Source: Ruminococcus sp.
GTDB taxonomy: Bacteria; Bacillota; Clostridia; Lachnospirales; Lachnospiraceae
DNA: 64,000 nt
Assembly: GCA_023663085.1 (NCBI GenBank)
Contig: JAMPIB010000005.1
Span: 31,114-95,113, forward strand
Reading direction: 5' to 3'
A program made the translations under genes and the position numbers. Positions 27,704 to 36,217 of the stretch are shown here, piece after piece. Each line of letters begins with the position of its first letter. Positions within the stretch are counted from its first letter, which is position 1. A model generated the notes under the pieces. The model saw only the letters and a program-made list of their open reading frames with translations, did not search any database and was not told where the DNA came from.

Positions 27704-28941
27704 GTTTTCGCCTCTTCCTTCGTCATATATGCCCCCATCATCATGAGCAGGAAGTTCCTGCCGATATAAATGGAAAACAGATGCGCCTCCATTATCGTAT
27801 AAACCGCCAGAACAACGAATATCACCAGCCCGAAGGCGTCTCTTTTTTGATAAAAGCGCCACAGCAGGAGCAGACAGGCCATACAATACAAAATACCCGG
27901 TATCACGCCGTAACGGTAGAACAGTTTCACCCAGCCCATATCAAAATAATAGGACATATGCGCTGGCGCAGAAAAGGCTGACCAGGTTTCCAGCGAGCCA
28001 TCGTTATCCTCGGAATCGGTGAGCGAAATGATACGGCCGTTAAAATGTTCATCTATCCACAAAAGTCCCACCACATGGTCGTCTATTTCCATATCCTGCT
28101 GGCCGTATTCAAATTGCGGATCCCCGTAATAGGTCTGCCGCCACATAGCCTCCCGTACCCGCGGCGCATTCGCCGCCGCATCCACGGAAAAAGCCAGACA
28201 GCATAAAAACAACGCGCCCCCGCAGAGATAGATAAATTTTTTCTCCCGCAGGCGCCCGCAGTACGTTACCAGAAAAGTCCCCGCCAGCAGCGCGCTCGTA
28301 CAGAGCATGGCCGTCTTGGAATCCGTGAGCAGATAAAGACCGGCATTTAATAACATCAAAAACAGGTAACTATACCATTTCATCCATCCGGAAAATACAT
28401 AGATCCCTAACGCGGTCAGCATAAGAAACATGCAGGAGAGCGCGTTCGGATGCCCCATTCCCAGCGTATAACGCGTCTCTTCCACGCCGATCCTGTGCAG
28501 TGCGTCAAATTCCCTTCCGTAATCCATGGAAAGGCTCGCCGCACCATAAATACCCGTCACCGCCAGAAAGACAATGACCATACATCCCGCCAGTGTCACA
28601 TAAAAAGCATAGCGCAGCATCTGCTTTAACGATAATCCCTTGCAGGCCGCCACAAAAGTCACGACACGTATCACGTCGTTTTTTCCCGTGACCCGGTAGG
28701 AGATCAACGAAACGACTCCCAGAAACAGATAGACGCCGATTTCCCGAAACGTATACTCCGTAGCCAGCACCTTTAACAGAAAAAGTACAAACGTCAGGCG
28801 GAAAAGCTGGCCTTCGAGGGGATTTATGTAGTTGCTCTTATCAACGATGACCATAACCAGTTCGATGGTCAGACCGATATAGAAGAGAAGCTGGGGAACG
28901 TTCTTTTCCCACAGTTTATCCCGAAATCTACGGATTTTCAC
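27700..28941 (-). CDS. wzy: Wzy-like polysaccharide polymerase
   Basis: This 413-residue protein has about 10-11 predicted helices and a large outer loop between the helices around residues 250 and 345, the topology of Wzy polymerases. It has YTLGMGHPNALSCMFLM, like the GHPN motif of O-antigen polymerase relatives (the protein at 16618-18201 has the similar GFTHPNILHITYL). The start codon is GTG at 28941, about 10 bases after AGAAAGG. Its position next to the WbaP-type gene supports polymerisation of the glycan started by that enzyme. Confidence 0.8.
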   Translation of the reverse strand: MKIRRFRDKLWEKNVPQLLFYIGLTIELVMVIVDKSNYINPLEGQLFRLTFVLFLLKVLATEYTFREIGVYLFLGVVSLISYRVTGKNDVIRVVTFVAACKGLSLKQMLRYAFYVTLAGCMVIVFLAVTGIYGAASLSMDYGREFDALHRIGVEETRYTLGMGHPNALSCMFLMLTALGIYVFSGWMKWYSYLFLMLLNAGLYLLTDSKTAMLCTSALLAGTFLVTYCGRLREKKFIYLCGGALFLCCLAFSVDAAANAPRVREAMWRQTYYGDPQFEYGQQDMEIDDHVVGLLWIDEHFNGRIISLTDSEDNDGSLETWSAFSAPAHMSYYFDMGWVKLFYRYGVIPGILYCMACLLLLWRFYQKRDAFGLVIFVVLAVYTIMEAHLFSIYIGRNFLLMMMGAYMTKEEAKT

Positions 28942-28957
28942 CTGTTTTTGTCCTTTC

Positions 28958-29005
28958 TATCTGTGAATATTTATCTGTGAATATTTATCTGTGAATGATT
29001 ATCTG
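28958..29005. repeat. 14-base tandem repeat across a stop codon
   Basis: There are three and a half copies of the 14-base unit TATCTGTGAATATT, with the third copy carrying two changes. The array begins 17 bases upstream of the polymerase start codon and includes the stop codon (28999-29001) of the GT17-like gene. Slippage here would alter the spacing between the genes without changing the proteins much. Confidence 0.85.
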
Positions 29006-29937
29006 AAACCTCTCACGACTTTCCCATACACCTTACGGAGCATCTGCCTAAGCGCCAGTTCACACTTCTTGCAGGCAATCCACCCCTTACTGACTTTCGG
29101 CGCCAGCAGATACTCATATTCCTGCATATTTTCCCGCAGATACGCCGGATAAGTCTCGTCGATCTCCACTCTGACAAACTGCGCGTTCCTGTCGAAAATA
29201 TCTTCTCCGCATAACAGCCTGTCTACTGCCTCTTTTAAATAACGGGGTTTATTATATTCCTGATGCGCCGCGGCCTGCACTTTCTCACCGATACGCCGGG
29301 AAACATCCTTTTCCCCGCTCCCGCCCATATAACCGAAATGCCAGCCGCCATCTGCGACCCGGATGCTGGCGGGATCAAGTGGAGAAACTTCCCGCAGATA
29401 TACAATGCCCTCCTGCGGCAGATTTCCGAAACTGCATACCTTTGTCCCCAGCCACTGTTTCTTCGTAACACCGGGAAATTCGCCGGTGATGGAAAGCAGA
29501 TTGCCGGATATCTCTTCCATATTCAGGAAACAGTAAAACATCCTCTGCGCAAAGTGGTATATTTTAGAATCGTCAAAATCCGAGAGTACTTCCATTAATA
29601 CTCTGGGATTGGGTATCTCATCCACATCACTGAAAATAACGATATCGTCCGCCTTACATTCTCCCATGGCCCGGATCAACTGGTTTTTCTGGAATTTGTC
29701 GCGCTCATGTGTCGTCACCCCGCTCATCGGCGAATCCTCCACCGCCACATAAAGTATCTTATCTGCAAACTCCGCGAACAGTTCCCGGTTCCCAGCAAAA
29801 ACCAGCGGTTTCGGTTCGCCGGAAAATGTCACCGACGCCTCTTCTATTACAAACTTATCCACATAGGGCGCCATAATGTGCATACGCAGTTTTAGGATAT
29901 CCAGTTCATTAAAAAAAGGAATACAATCATATATCAT
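28999..29937 (-). CDS. GT17 family glycosyltransferase
   Basis: This 312-residue protein matches the GT17 family (relatives of beta-1,4-mannosyl-glycoprotein GlcNAc-transferase). It has IYDCIPFFNELDILKLRM at the start, FVIEEASVTFSGEPKPL, the metal-binding FSDVDEIPNP near residue 105, and GGWHFGYMGG in the middle. Bacterial members lie in capsule and glycan loci and are thought to add GlcNAc or related sugars, so the exact donor is uncertain. There is no membrane helix. A tandem repeat follows its stop codon. Confidence 0.87.
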   Translation of the reverse strand: MIYDCIPFFNELDILKLRMHIMAPYVDKFVIEEASVTFSGEPKPLVFAGNRELFAEFADKILYVAVEDSPMSGVTTHERDKFQKNQLIRAMGECKADDIVIFSDVDEIPNPRVLMEVLSDFDDSKIYHFAQRMFYCFLNMEEISGNLLSITGEFPGVTKKQWLGTKVCSFGNLPQEGIVYLREVSPLDPASIRVADGGWHFGYMGGSGEKDVSRRIGEKVQAAAHQEYNKPRYLKEAVDRLLCGEDIFDRNAQFVRVEIDETYPAYLRENMQEYEYLLAPKVSKGWIACKKCELALRQMLRKVYGKVVRGFR

Positions 29938-29958
29938 AATCCGCTACCTGTATCTTTC

Positions 29959-30717
29959 TTATGGTCTGCGGCTGCGCCGCCAGAATAAAAACGGTCTGAT
30001 GCAGTCTTTCATCTTTCGCCATCTGCGTTTCCACGGATTGAAAAAACGCGGATACTGCGCATTGCGTCCCCGCCACTTATGGAACAGGAACGGTTTCTCG
30101 ATCTCCATGATCTCCGGGATCATATGCTCATGTCCGAAATATCTGGCCGTTTCGATCGGCGCAAAACGCATACCGGCTTCTTCTATCACATTCTTGTATT
30201 TACAGCAGAGAAAAGTATCTTCGTTATAATTGCCATCTTCCATCTTCTCCCATGGCAGATGCGCCTGCCTGGGAAACTCCAACAGTCTTTTACTGCGGAT
30301 GGAAACGCTGTTGCCGACCCTGCAGATCTCGCCTTTGGCGTCCCGGTAGGCATAGTCGTTTGTCGGCAGCGGCCACGGCGAACCAATATAATCATAATCC
30401 AGAAATTCCTCCCGCCAGCTCTCCGGATGCACCACGAAACCATCGTAATGCACTAACAGAACATAATCCGTATCAATGTAATCGGCCAGTTCATAGACCA
30501 TTTTATAATTAAAAGCGTCGATATCAGACAGTTTCGAGGTGTGTTTATAATGTATCTCCTTTGGCAGAAACAACGGTTTTCTGTGCGTGATCAGAACTAC
30601 TTCACCAAAATCTATGCCCCGCATACTGTATTCTAACGCCTTTATCGTCTCATATAGATTGACACTCGTCATCGCCGCCAGCGTGACATTCGGAAGCTGC
30701 AATTTATTTGATCCCAT
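29959..30717 (-). CDS. DUF5672 family putative glycosyltransferase
   Basis: This 252-residue protein of the DUF5672 type, considered a GT-A-like transferase, has LPNVTLAAMTSVNLYETIKAL at the start, FGEVVLITHRKP, the DxD-like LVHYDGFVVHPESW with DYIGSPWP, and a late EDTFLCCKYKN. A basic C-terminus (RRWRKMKDC, RRSRRP) could hold it at the membrane surface. The reaction is unknown. It is translated from GGGGAAAG and lies 21 bases before the GT17-like gene, so the two are probably co-expressed. Confidence 0.8.
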   Translation of the reverse strand: MGSNKLQLPNVTLAAMTSVNLYETIKALEYSMRGIDFGEVVLITHRKPLFLPKEIHYKHTSKLSDIDAFNYKMVYELADYIDTDYVLLVHYDGFVVHPESWREEFLDYDYIGSPWPLPTNDYAYRDAKGEICRVGNSVSIRSKRLLEFPRQAHLPWEKMEDGNYNEDTFLCCKYKNVIEEAGMRFAPIETARYFGHEHMIPEIMEIEKPFLFHKWRGRNAQYPRFFNPWKRRWRKMKDCIRPFLFWRRSRRP

Positions 30718-30740
30718 TTTTTCTTTCCCCTGACTTTACA

Positions 30741-30769
30741 ATGTTATATAATAACATGCGTTATTATAT
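30741..30769. repeat. Two overlapping perfect AT-rich inverted repeats
   Basis: A 10-base stem ATATAATAAC / GTTATTATAT with a 4-base loop (30746-30769) overlaps a 7-base stem ATGTTAT / ATAACAT with a 3-base loop (30741-30757). The two hairpins share bases and cannot form together. There is no T-run on the transcribed strand after them, so it is not a classical terminator. It sits in the 53-base gap between the GT-C and DUF5672 genes. Confidence 0.7.
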
Positions 30770-30770
30770 T

Positions 30771-32375
30771 CTACTGTGACGCCTCTTCGCGAAGCCTGAC
30801 CGAATCTTTATGATAATAAGCGGCAACCGCCAGATTCAGCCAGTATCCTTCTTCTTCTGTCAGATCTTCAAAAGCAAACAGCGCGGGCTTTGCAGAAAAC
30901 GGTTCCAGTATGACTTCCCGGACAGAGGCATCCACATACAGTTCATGCCGCTCCATTGCCTGCGCATAATAGGTCTGCGCCTCGCCTTTGGCCAGAGAAC
31001 GCAGCGCGGAAATGCCCGTATACGTATTCTTATCTCCCGTCATGATCCATATGATAAAAACAAGCGCAAGCACCGCCATCGTCAGCACATTTCCCGTCTT
31101 ATCCAGAAAACCGCCAAAGAGAGCGCCGGCGGAAGTGCCCTGCTCGATCTGTTCCGCCTGTTCTGTCCGGTCTTCCTGCTTTGTCCGCTCCGCCGCCTCT
31201 TTATGGCTGTTCCAGCCAAACCAGTATATCGTCAGCATGAACAGACAAAGGTAATAGACCATCTGGATAATATTATCCACTCTGGAAACCCCGGCCGTAC
31301 CCATCGCATACAGAGTCGGCGTAAACATTGCCGCCAGAACACAGAAGGCCCCCAATGTCACCCATACAGGATAGCGAAAAGAACCGGCAGCCCGTGCGGC
31401 GATCCGCCGGAAAACCGGCAGCAGGGCGATCCACATCATAATCGTAAACACATTCGTCCAGCGGATGATAAAAACAACGGCATAGTAAAACGATAAAATA
31501 ACGGCTGTTATTGGCGAGTAGGTGGCCTCCAGTTGAGTACTCGCCCGCATTCCGTTTCCCGGAGCCAGAATATTGCACAAAAATCCTGCCGTAAAAAGCA
31601 GATATGGCAACAGTACATAAACGGTTTTCTTTCTTCTGGTCAAAAAGGTAAAAAGGAGCATTGCCAATAATAAGATCTCCGCCTGCAGCCCCGTCACCAG
31701 ATTGCCGCCGCCAACGATCACCGCAATGACCGACGCCGCGGCCGCCTTCCCAAACGGCCGGCCCTTTTTTTCAGACCAGATGCAGGCGGAGACAAGCGTC
31801 AACGTAAAAAACAAAAGCGATTCCATAAAGATATAATGGATCGCGCCGTTATACCAGTAAATCCCCTCAAAAGGAGCCTCCATTATCTGATAATACATAA
31901 AAAGCAGCATAAGCAACACAAAAGATACCCATTTTTTCCCACAGCCGAGCCAATGTATCAGAAGCTGTCTTCCCAGCAAAAAAACGGATACCGCGAACAG
32001 ACCGATGGTAATGATTGGTACGATAAAGGCGGCTTCATAATAAAAGTTCATCGGACACATCGCCATAAGAAAGCAGGAGGCATAAGTTCCCTGCCAGATC
32101 TGATACGCCGTCTTTACCTGCTCTGACGCCGCCTGCACGGCCTGCATAAAGGAGCCTGTCGCCACCCAGGCATCATGCACCGGCACGCCGTAATTATAAT
32201 CGTCAATACACATGACGCTGTATCTGCCGAGTATCAGAACCGGCAGAATGGATAACAGGAACAGGATGAGCGCACCGATTGTCATTTTTCGCTCAGAGAT
32301 CTTGTTTATAGCAGTAAGCAGCCTGTCTCCGCACTGTTTCAAAAATGCGGTCATCTTCCGATCAGTTTTCTGCAT
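30771..32375 (-). CDS. GT-C-like membrane protein resembling DUF6056
   Basis: This protein of about 534 residues has some 11-12 predicted helices. The first outer loop has VMCIDDYNYGVPVHDAW with an Asp-Asp pair, then IWQGTYASCFLMAM. The short outer C-terminal part ends with WLNLAVAAYYHKDSV. All three features recur in the gene at 44479-45930 (LGDDFTHG, WQGTYFAMFL, WVNVGLAKYYHKKSV), making these paralogues and probably both outward-facing sugar transferases. The start at 32375 follows GGGGTGA. An ATG at 32354 overlapping the upstream stop is possible. The longer frame to 32450 overlaps the preceding gene too far. Confidence 0.7.
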   Translation of the reverse strand: MQKTDRKMTAFLKQCGDRLLTAINKISERKMTIGALILFLLSILPVLILGRYSVMCIDDYNYGVPVHDAWVATGSFMQAVQAASEQVKTAYQIWQGTYASCFLMAMCPMNFYYEAAFIVPIITIGLFAVSVFLLGRQLLIHWLGCGKKWVSFVLLMLLFMYYQIMEAPFEGIYWYNGAIHYIFMESLLFFTLTLVSACIWSEKKGRPFGKAAAASVIAVIVGGGNLVTGLQAEILLLAMLLFTFLTRRKKTVYVLLPYLLFTAGFLCNILAPGNGMRASTQLEATYSPITAVILSFYYAVVFIIRWTNVFTIMMWIALLPVFRRIAARAAGSFRYPVWVTLGAFCVLAAMFTPTLYAMGTAGVSRVDNIIQMVYYLCLFMLTIYWFGWNSHKEAAERTKQEDRTEQAEQIEQGTSAGALFGGFLDKTGNVLTMAVLALVFIIWIMTGDKNTYTGISALRSLAKGEAQTYYAQAMERHELYVDASVREVILEPFSAKPALFAFEDLTEEEGYWLNLAVAAYYHKDSVRLREEASQ

Positions 32376-33382
32376 CTTCTTTTCACCCCGCGCACCACTT
32401 TTGCAAGGTACGCCTTTCCATATATATATTTCCCGTGCAGCGTCATCCATTGCAGCCGCAGTCCCGTCGGTCTTACATTGATGCGTGCGTATTTACGGGA
32501 AGTCTTCTTATAACGGGACAGTTCCTCGCGGCACTGTGTATCGCTGTAGACTCTGCCGCGTCTGTCCATATAGTGCCAGCCGGCATAGATATTCTGTTCT
32601 GATGCCCAATACCCATCCGATACATTATGTCTTGCCCAGTATTTCGGCGCCAGAATATACTGCACCGTATCGCTGGTAAAGGCCGGGAAATAGGCAAACG
32701 AGGAATTGGCCAGCAGTAGATAACAGGCGTTTTTTAATATACTGTAGTCTTTCGCCAGATCAAAATTATAAGCGGGAATCCCCGGCAGGATTTTCCCTGC
32801 TTCTTTGACATCATTGGTAATTATCATAAATTCCATGGCGGGATTGATCCTGCGCATCTGCTTCATACCCTGTATCCAGTATTTTTTACGCAGATATAAT
32901 TCCGGCGACCCCATATAGTCGCTGCAGCGCAGATGCAGGATACACAGATTTTCCCTGCTGTATTCCTTGCAGTCATACTCTTCTTTTACGCGCAGCCATT
33001 TTTTTATTTCCGCCCTATGATGGACAAAATAATACTCCGCCTGAAAATTCCCATACAAAAGCGTATTATCTTCTATCTCAAACACGCCTCTGTCCGTACC
33101 AGTGATATAGACGCCGTGCGTCAGATCGTGTCTGGAGTTGCCGACAAAGAGCCTGTCCTCTTTTTCATGATAGATTTTCTGATAATCTTCTTTTTTAGAC
33201 GGCACGCCGTAATCCAGATCCATAAAATAAAGACCGCAGTCGCTGTGCATATTATTGGCAAAATGCTCCGGATCCAGGACGCTGAACTGATATCCTTTAT
33301 CCAGTGCGATACATCTGGTCGCTATATAGAAAAATAACTGGTTTCCGAGTCCGAACCCTTCCTGTGTCTCAATCCCTAACAT
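32351..33382 (-). CDS. GT11-like (alpha-1,2-fucosyltransferase-related) protein
   Basis: This 343-residue protein distantly matches GT11. It begins GIETQEGFGLGNQLFFYIATR, the GxGNQLF donor-site motif. CILHLRCSDYMG stands where GT11 has HxRRGDY, so the first Arg of the RR pair is kept while the second is Cys. LLANSSFAYFPAF stands at the position of the NSSFSWW motif. The divergent motif suggests a changed donor or acceptor. The C-terminus is very basic (about 70 residues with many Lys/Arg) and could bind membrane phospholipid. The start at 33382 lies 12 bases after AGAAAGG, with a small out-of-frame ATG between. Confidence 0.78.
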   Translation of the reverse strand: MLGIETQEGFGLGNQLFFYIATRCIALDKGYQFSVLDPEHFANNMHSDCGLYFMDLDYGVPSKKEDYQKIYHEKEDRLFVGNSRHDLTHGVYITGTDRGVFEIEDNTLLYGNFQAEYYFVHHRAEIKKWLRVKEEYDCKEYSRENLCILHLRCSDYMGSPELYLRKKYWIQGMKQMRRINPAMEFMIITNDVKEAGKILPGIPAYNFDLAKDYSILKNACYLLLANSSFAYFPAFTSDTVQYILAPKYWARHNVSDGYWASEQNIYAGWHYMDRRGRVYSDTQCREELSRYKKTSRKYARINVRPTGLRLQWMTLHGKYIYGKAYLAKVVRGVKRRCRKLIGR

Positions 33383-33448
33383 TTTTTAACCATGCCTTTC
33401 TGCAAGTCTCCTGCCGCGCGCAGTTTTTCTCTATACTTTCCGCCTGCG

Positions 33449-35272
33449 TCATGCGATCACTTCTTTTCCTGCTTGCACAATTTTTTCGTTTTCTACTTTA
33501 TAAATAACATCGCACTTGGCGATTGTATTCAGCCTGTGCGCGATAATGACCATCGTCTTTTTGCCGTGGAAACTGTTGATGGCATCCATGACCGCCTTCT
33601 CCGTATCGTTATCAAGCGCGGAGGTCGCCTCGTCGAATACAAGGATCTCCGGATCGTGATATAACGCTCTGGCGATACCAAGCCTCTGTCTTTGTCCGCC
33701 GGAAATTCTGACACCTCTGTCACCTATTGTGGTATCCAGTCCTTCCGGAAGTTCTTCGACAAATTCCTTTAACTGTGCTTCTTCCAGCACTTCCCATATT
33801 CTTTTTTCATCAATCTTGTCCGCGTCGATACCGAAAGCGATATTATCCCGTATGGATTCGTCCACCAGATAGATGGACTGCGGAATATAGCCGATCTGCG
33901 AAAGCCACGCCTCATAATCGTCGAAGATATTTCTGCCATCCCAGGTAATGGACCCGCTCTGCGCATGTAAAAGGCCCAGAAGGATATCCACTATCGTGGA
34001 CTTTCCGGCTCCCGAAGGCCCCATAATGCCCACAGACTGCCCTCTTTTTACTTCCATATGGGCATCCGTAAAAATATTCTTATCCGTTCCCGGATAGGCA
34101 AAGGTGATATGATCGAGCACAATCTTATCGTGCAGCGCCAGCTGCCCGTTTCGTTTCCTCTCCTCCGATCTGCCATACCCCGTCACGCTGCCGTTTACAT
34201 CGAGTTTCATGCTCTCGTTGAGATTCTCATATAAATAATCCAGACAGGGCTGTGAATAAGCGATCTCCGATAGATAGGTATTGATGCGGTTGGCGCTCGG
34301 CATGATACGGATCGCCGCCACCGCAAAAGCGGTAAGCTGTGGTATCAGCACGTTCATATTACCGCCGCCCAGCATATACAGCATAATGAAGACCAGCATA
34401 CTGACAATAAATATCGTCTCTATCAGAAGTCTCGGCAGATTGTTGAGCACCGCATAATTTCTGGCCACATTGGCGCCGATACTGCCGCTTTCATAATAAT
34501 TCCGGATAAAAAATTCTTCCCGGTTGAGCACCTTGACATCTTTTAAGCCGTAGATGGACTGGATACGCCATTTGGCTATGCGGGACTGGATCTCCTGATT
34601 CCTGCGGCCGATCTTATTCAGACGCGGTTTCAGGACAAAGGTTAAGATCAGGGTCATCCCCAGAAAAATGGCGACGATGAACAACGTCATGACCGGACTC
34701 ACAATAAGCAGTACCAGACATAAAAAAGCGGAAACGACAACTTCCGTGACCAGCTGGATAGAGACCAGGATCAGCTGAAAGGCATTGGGGATATCGCTGT
34801 CCGTCAGACGGAACACCGTAGGGATATCGGCGCCCAGATATTCCTCATAGGGCCTGTTTAAAAATTCTCTCATCACACGGCTTATCATGCGGTTGCGGTT
34901 GCGCGTGACAAACGTATTCTGCACATAAGTCTGCATCAATAAATAAGCGTTTTTGACGATAAAAAGTACGATCATGGCCGATAAGAGCAACACGATAAGC
35001 CGGTTAGCGGATTCTCCCGTTACAACACCCGCGATATCTATATGCAGCAGCCCCGTGATCTTTTGCAGGATACTGTTATCGCCAAGGGCCGCGGGATCCA
35101 TGATCCCCTGTACGACCGGCACTAACATGGATATACTCATGGTTTCCAAAAGACCGCCGATCAATATTAAAATCCCAAGCCCGACAAACTGTATTTTCTG
35201 TTTTCTGTCAAAAAGATAACTGATCTTCTTAAGCATCGTTATCTTCTTTGTCTCCTGTGCCTGTTTTTCCAT
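33449..35272 (-). CDS. ABC exporter, fused permease/ATPase (PglK/MsbA-like)
   Basis: This 607-residue half-transporter has six helices in the first 330 residues, a linker, then a nucleotide-binding domain with Walker A GPSGAGKST, signature ISGGQRQRLG and Walker B LVFDEATSALD. The sequence is strongly similar to the exporter at 7671-9428, including the KVLNREE.F cytoplasmic loop and IPQSIYL. Both likely flip lipid-linked oligosaccharides. The two copies are in the same orientation about 26 kb apart, which could allow recombination that deletes the genes in between. Confidence 0.9.
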   Translation of the reverse strand: MEKQAQETKKITMLKKISYLFDRKQKIQFVGLGILILIGGLLETMSISMLVPVVQGIMDPAALGDNSILQKITGLLHIDIAGVVTGESANRLIVLLLSAMIVLFIVKNAYLLMQTYVQNTFVTRNRNRMISRVMREFLNRPYEEYLGADIPTVFRLTDSDIPNAFQLILVSIQLVTEVVVSAFLCLVLLIVSPVMTLFIVAIFLGMTLILTFVLKPRLNKIGRRNQEIQSRIAKWRIQSIYGLKDVKVLNREEFFIRNYYESGSIGANVARNYAVLNNLPRLLIETIFIVSMLVFIMLYMLGGGNMNVLIPQLTAFAVAAIRIMPSANRINTYLSEIAYSQPCLDYLYENLNESMKLDVNGSVTGYGRSEERKRNGQLALHDKIVLDHITFAYPGTDKNIFTDAHMEVKRGQSVGIMGPSGAGKSTIVDILLGLLHAQSGSITWDGRNIFDDYEAWLSQIGYIPQSIYLVDESIRDNIAFGIDADKIDEKRIWEVLEEAQLKEFVEELPEGLDTTIGDRGVRISGGQRQRLGIARALYHDPEILVFDEATSALDNDTEKAVMDAINSFHGKKTMVIIAHRLNTIAKCDVIYKVENEKIVQAGKEVIA

Positions 35273-35302
35273 GAAAATGCCTGTTTTCCTTTCCTTTTCC
35301 CA

Positions 35303-36217
35303 TCACGAAACTATTATCATATCCGCCCGGTAGATATCCCTGCAATCCCAGCCGTTCAGCCATTTGTCCGGCGATATCACTATTTTATGCGGATTATCAT
35401 TTAAATACGAAGCCCACCAGCTGAAACTGCTGTTGGCCAGAATATTGTGCCGGCAGCGGCTCATCAGCGTCAGCGCTTCATAGTCTTTTTCACCCGGCGG
35501 ATCCACTAATATAATATCATTCGTTATTTTATTTCCTGCCGGTCTTGTCCCCTGCCATGCCTCTATCCGGTCTCGTGCCCATTCCCTGTCATTGGTAAAA
35601 AGATAAAACACGGCGTCCGGATACTGTTCTATGATCCGCTGCATGGCCTGCTCATAATAATGCTCCGTACAGATATTCCCAAACAGTTCCTGATTCTGCG
35701 GCAGAAGATAGTCTCCTCTGCGGACATGGATGCTGACAGACTGTGTATTTTCCATCCGCCGCAGATAGTCTTCTGCCTGCCCGGATAAACCGTAACCGTT
35801 TTCTCCACTCTGTCTGATGCGCCCTATACTGAACTCTTCTTTCAGTATTTCTCCTACATCCGCAAAATATTTTTCGGACTGCCAGTATCCTTCCAGATAA
35901 ATATCATCCCATGTAAAGATTTCCGGCAGAAAACGTTTGCTTTCTTCAAAATAAGACTTCTTATGTCTGCCGAAAAGTTTTCTCCTCACTCTGGCCGTAA
36001 GCGCAGGGGAAGAATCCGTCATCTGCATGATCTCCCGGCGCGTGGCCCTTTCATATGTGATACCAAAGGCCGCAAGCGCAGGAGCGCGCTGCTCATCTTC
36101 CCGAAATCCTGCTTCATCATCCATTTTTACTGTTTTTCCCATGGCGGTAAGCTGCTTATAGAGCGCATACTGGAACATCTGATTGCCCAGCCCGCCTGCC
36201 ATTTGGATAACGATCAT
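35303..36217 (-). CDS. GT11 family alpha-1,2-fucosyltransferase
   Basis: This 304-residue enzyme has clear GT11 motifs: MIVIQMAGGLGNQMFQYALY at the start, SVSIHVRRGDYLLP with the HxRRGDY signature, and LANSSFSWWASYLN near the C-terminus. The reaction is fucose transfer from GDP-fucose to the 2-hydroxyl of galactose or a related sugar, by family. The start at 36217 overlaps the stop of the upstream GT2 gene (ATGA at 36214-36217) and follows AGAAAGG. A longer in-frame extension upstream is overlap shadow. It is a paralogue of 23170-24096. Confidence 0.92.
   Translation of the reverse strand: MIVIQMAGGLGNQMFQYALYKQLTAMGKTVKMDDEAGFREDEQRAPALAAFGITYERATRREIMQMTDSSPALTARVRRKLFGRHKKSYFEESKRFLPEIFTWDDIYLEGYWQSEKYFADVGEILKEEFSIGRIRQSGENGYGLSGQAEDYLRRMENTQSVSIHVRRGDYLLPQNQELFGNICTEHYYEQAMQRIIEQYPDAVFYLFTNDREWARDRIEAWQGTRPAGNKITNDIILVDPPGEKDYEALTLMSRCRHNILANSSFSWWASYLNDNPHKIVISPDKWLNGWDCRDIYRADMIIVS

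Noticed and set aside
30810-31496. 228-codon plus-strand frame
   Set aside because: It is antisense to the DUF6056-like gene; its composition is that of a shadow.
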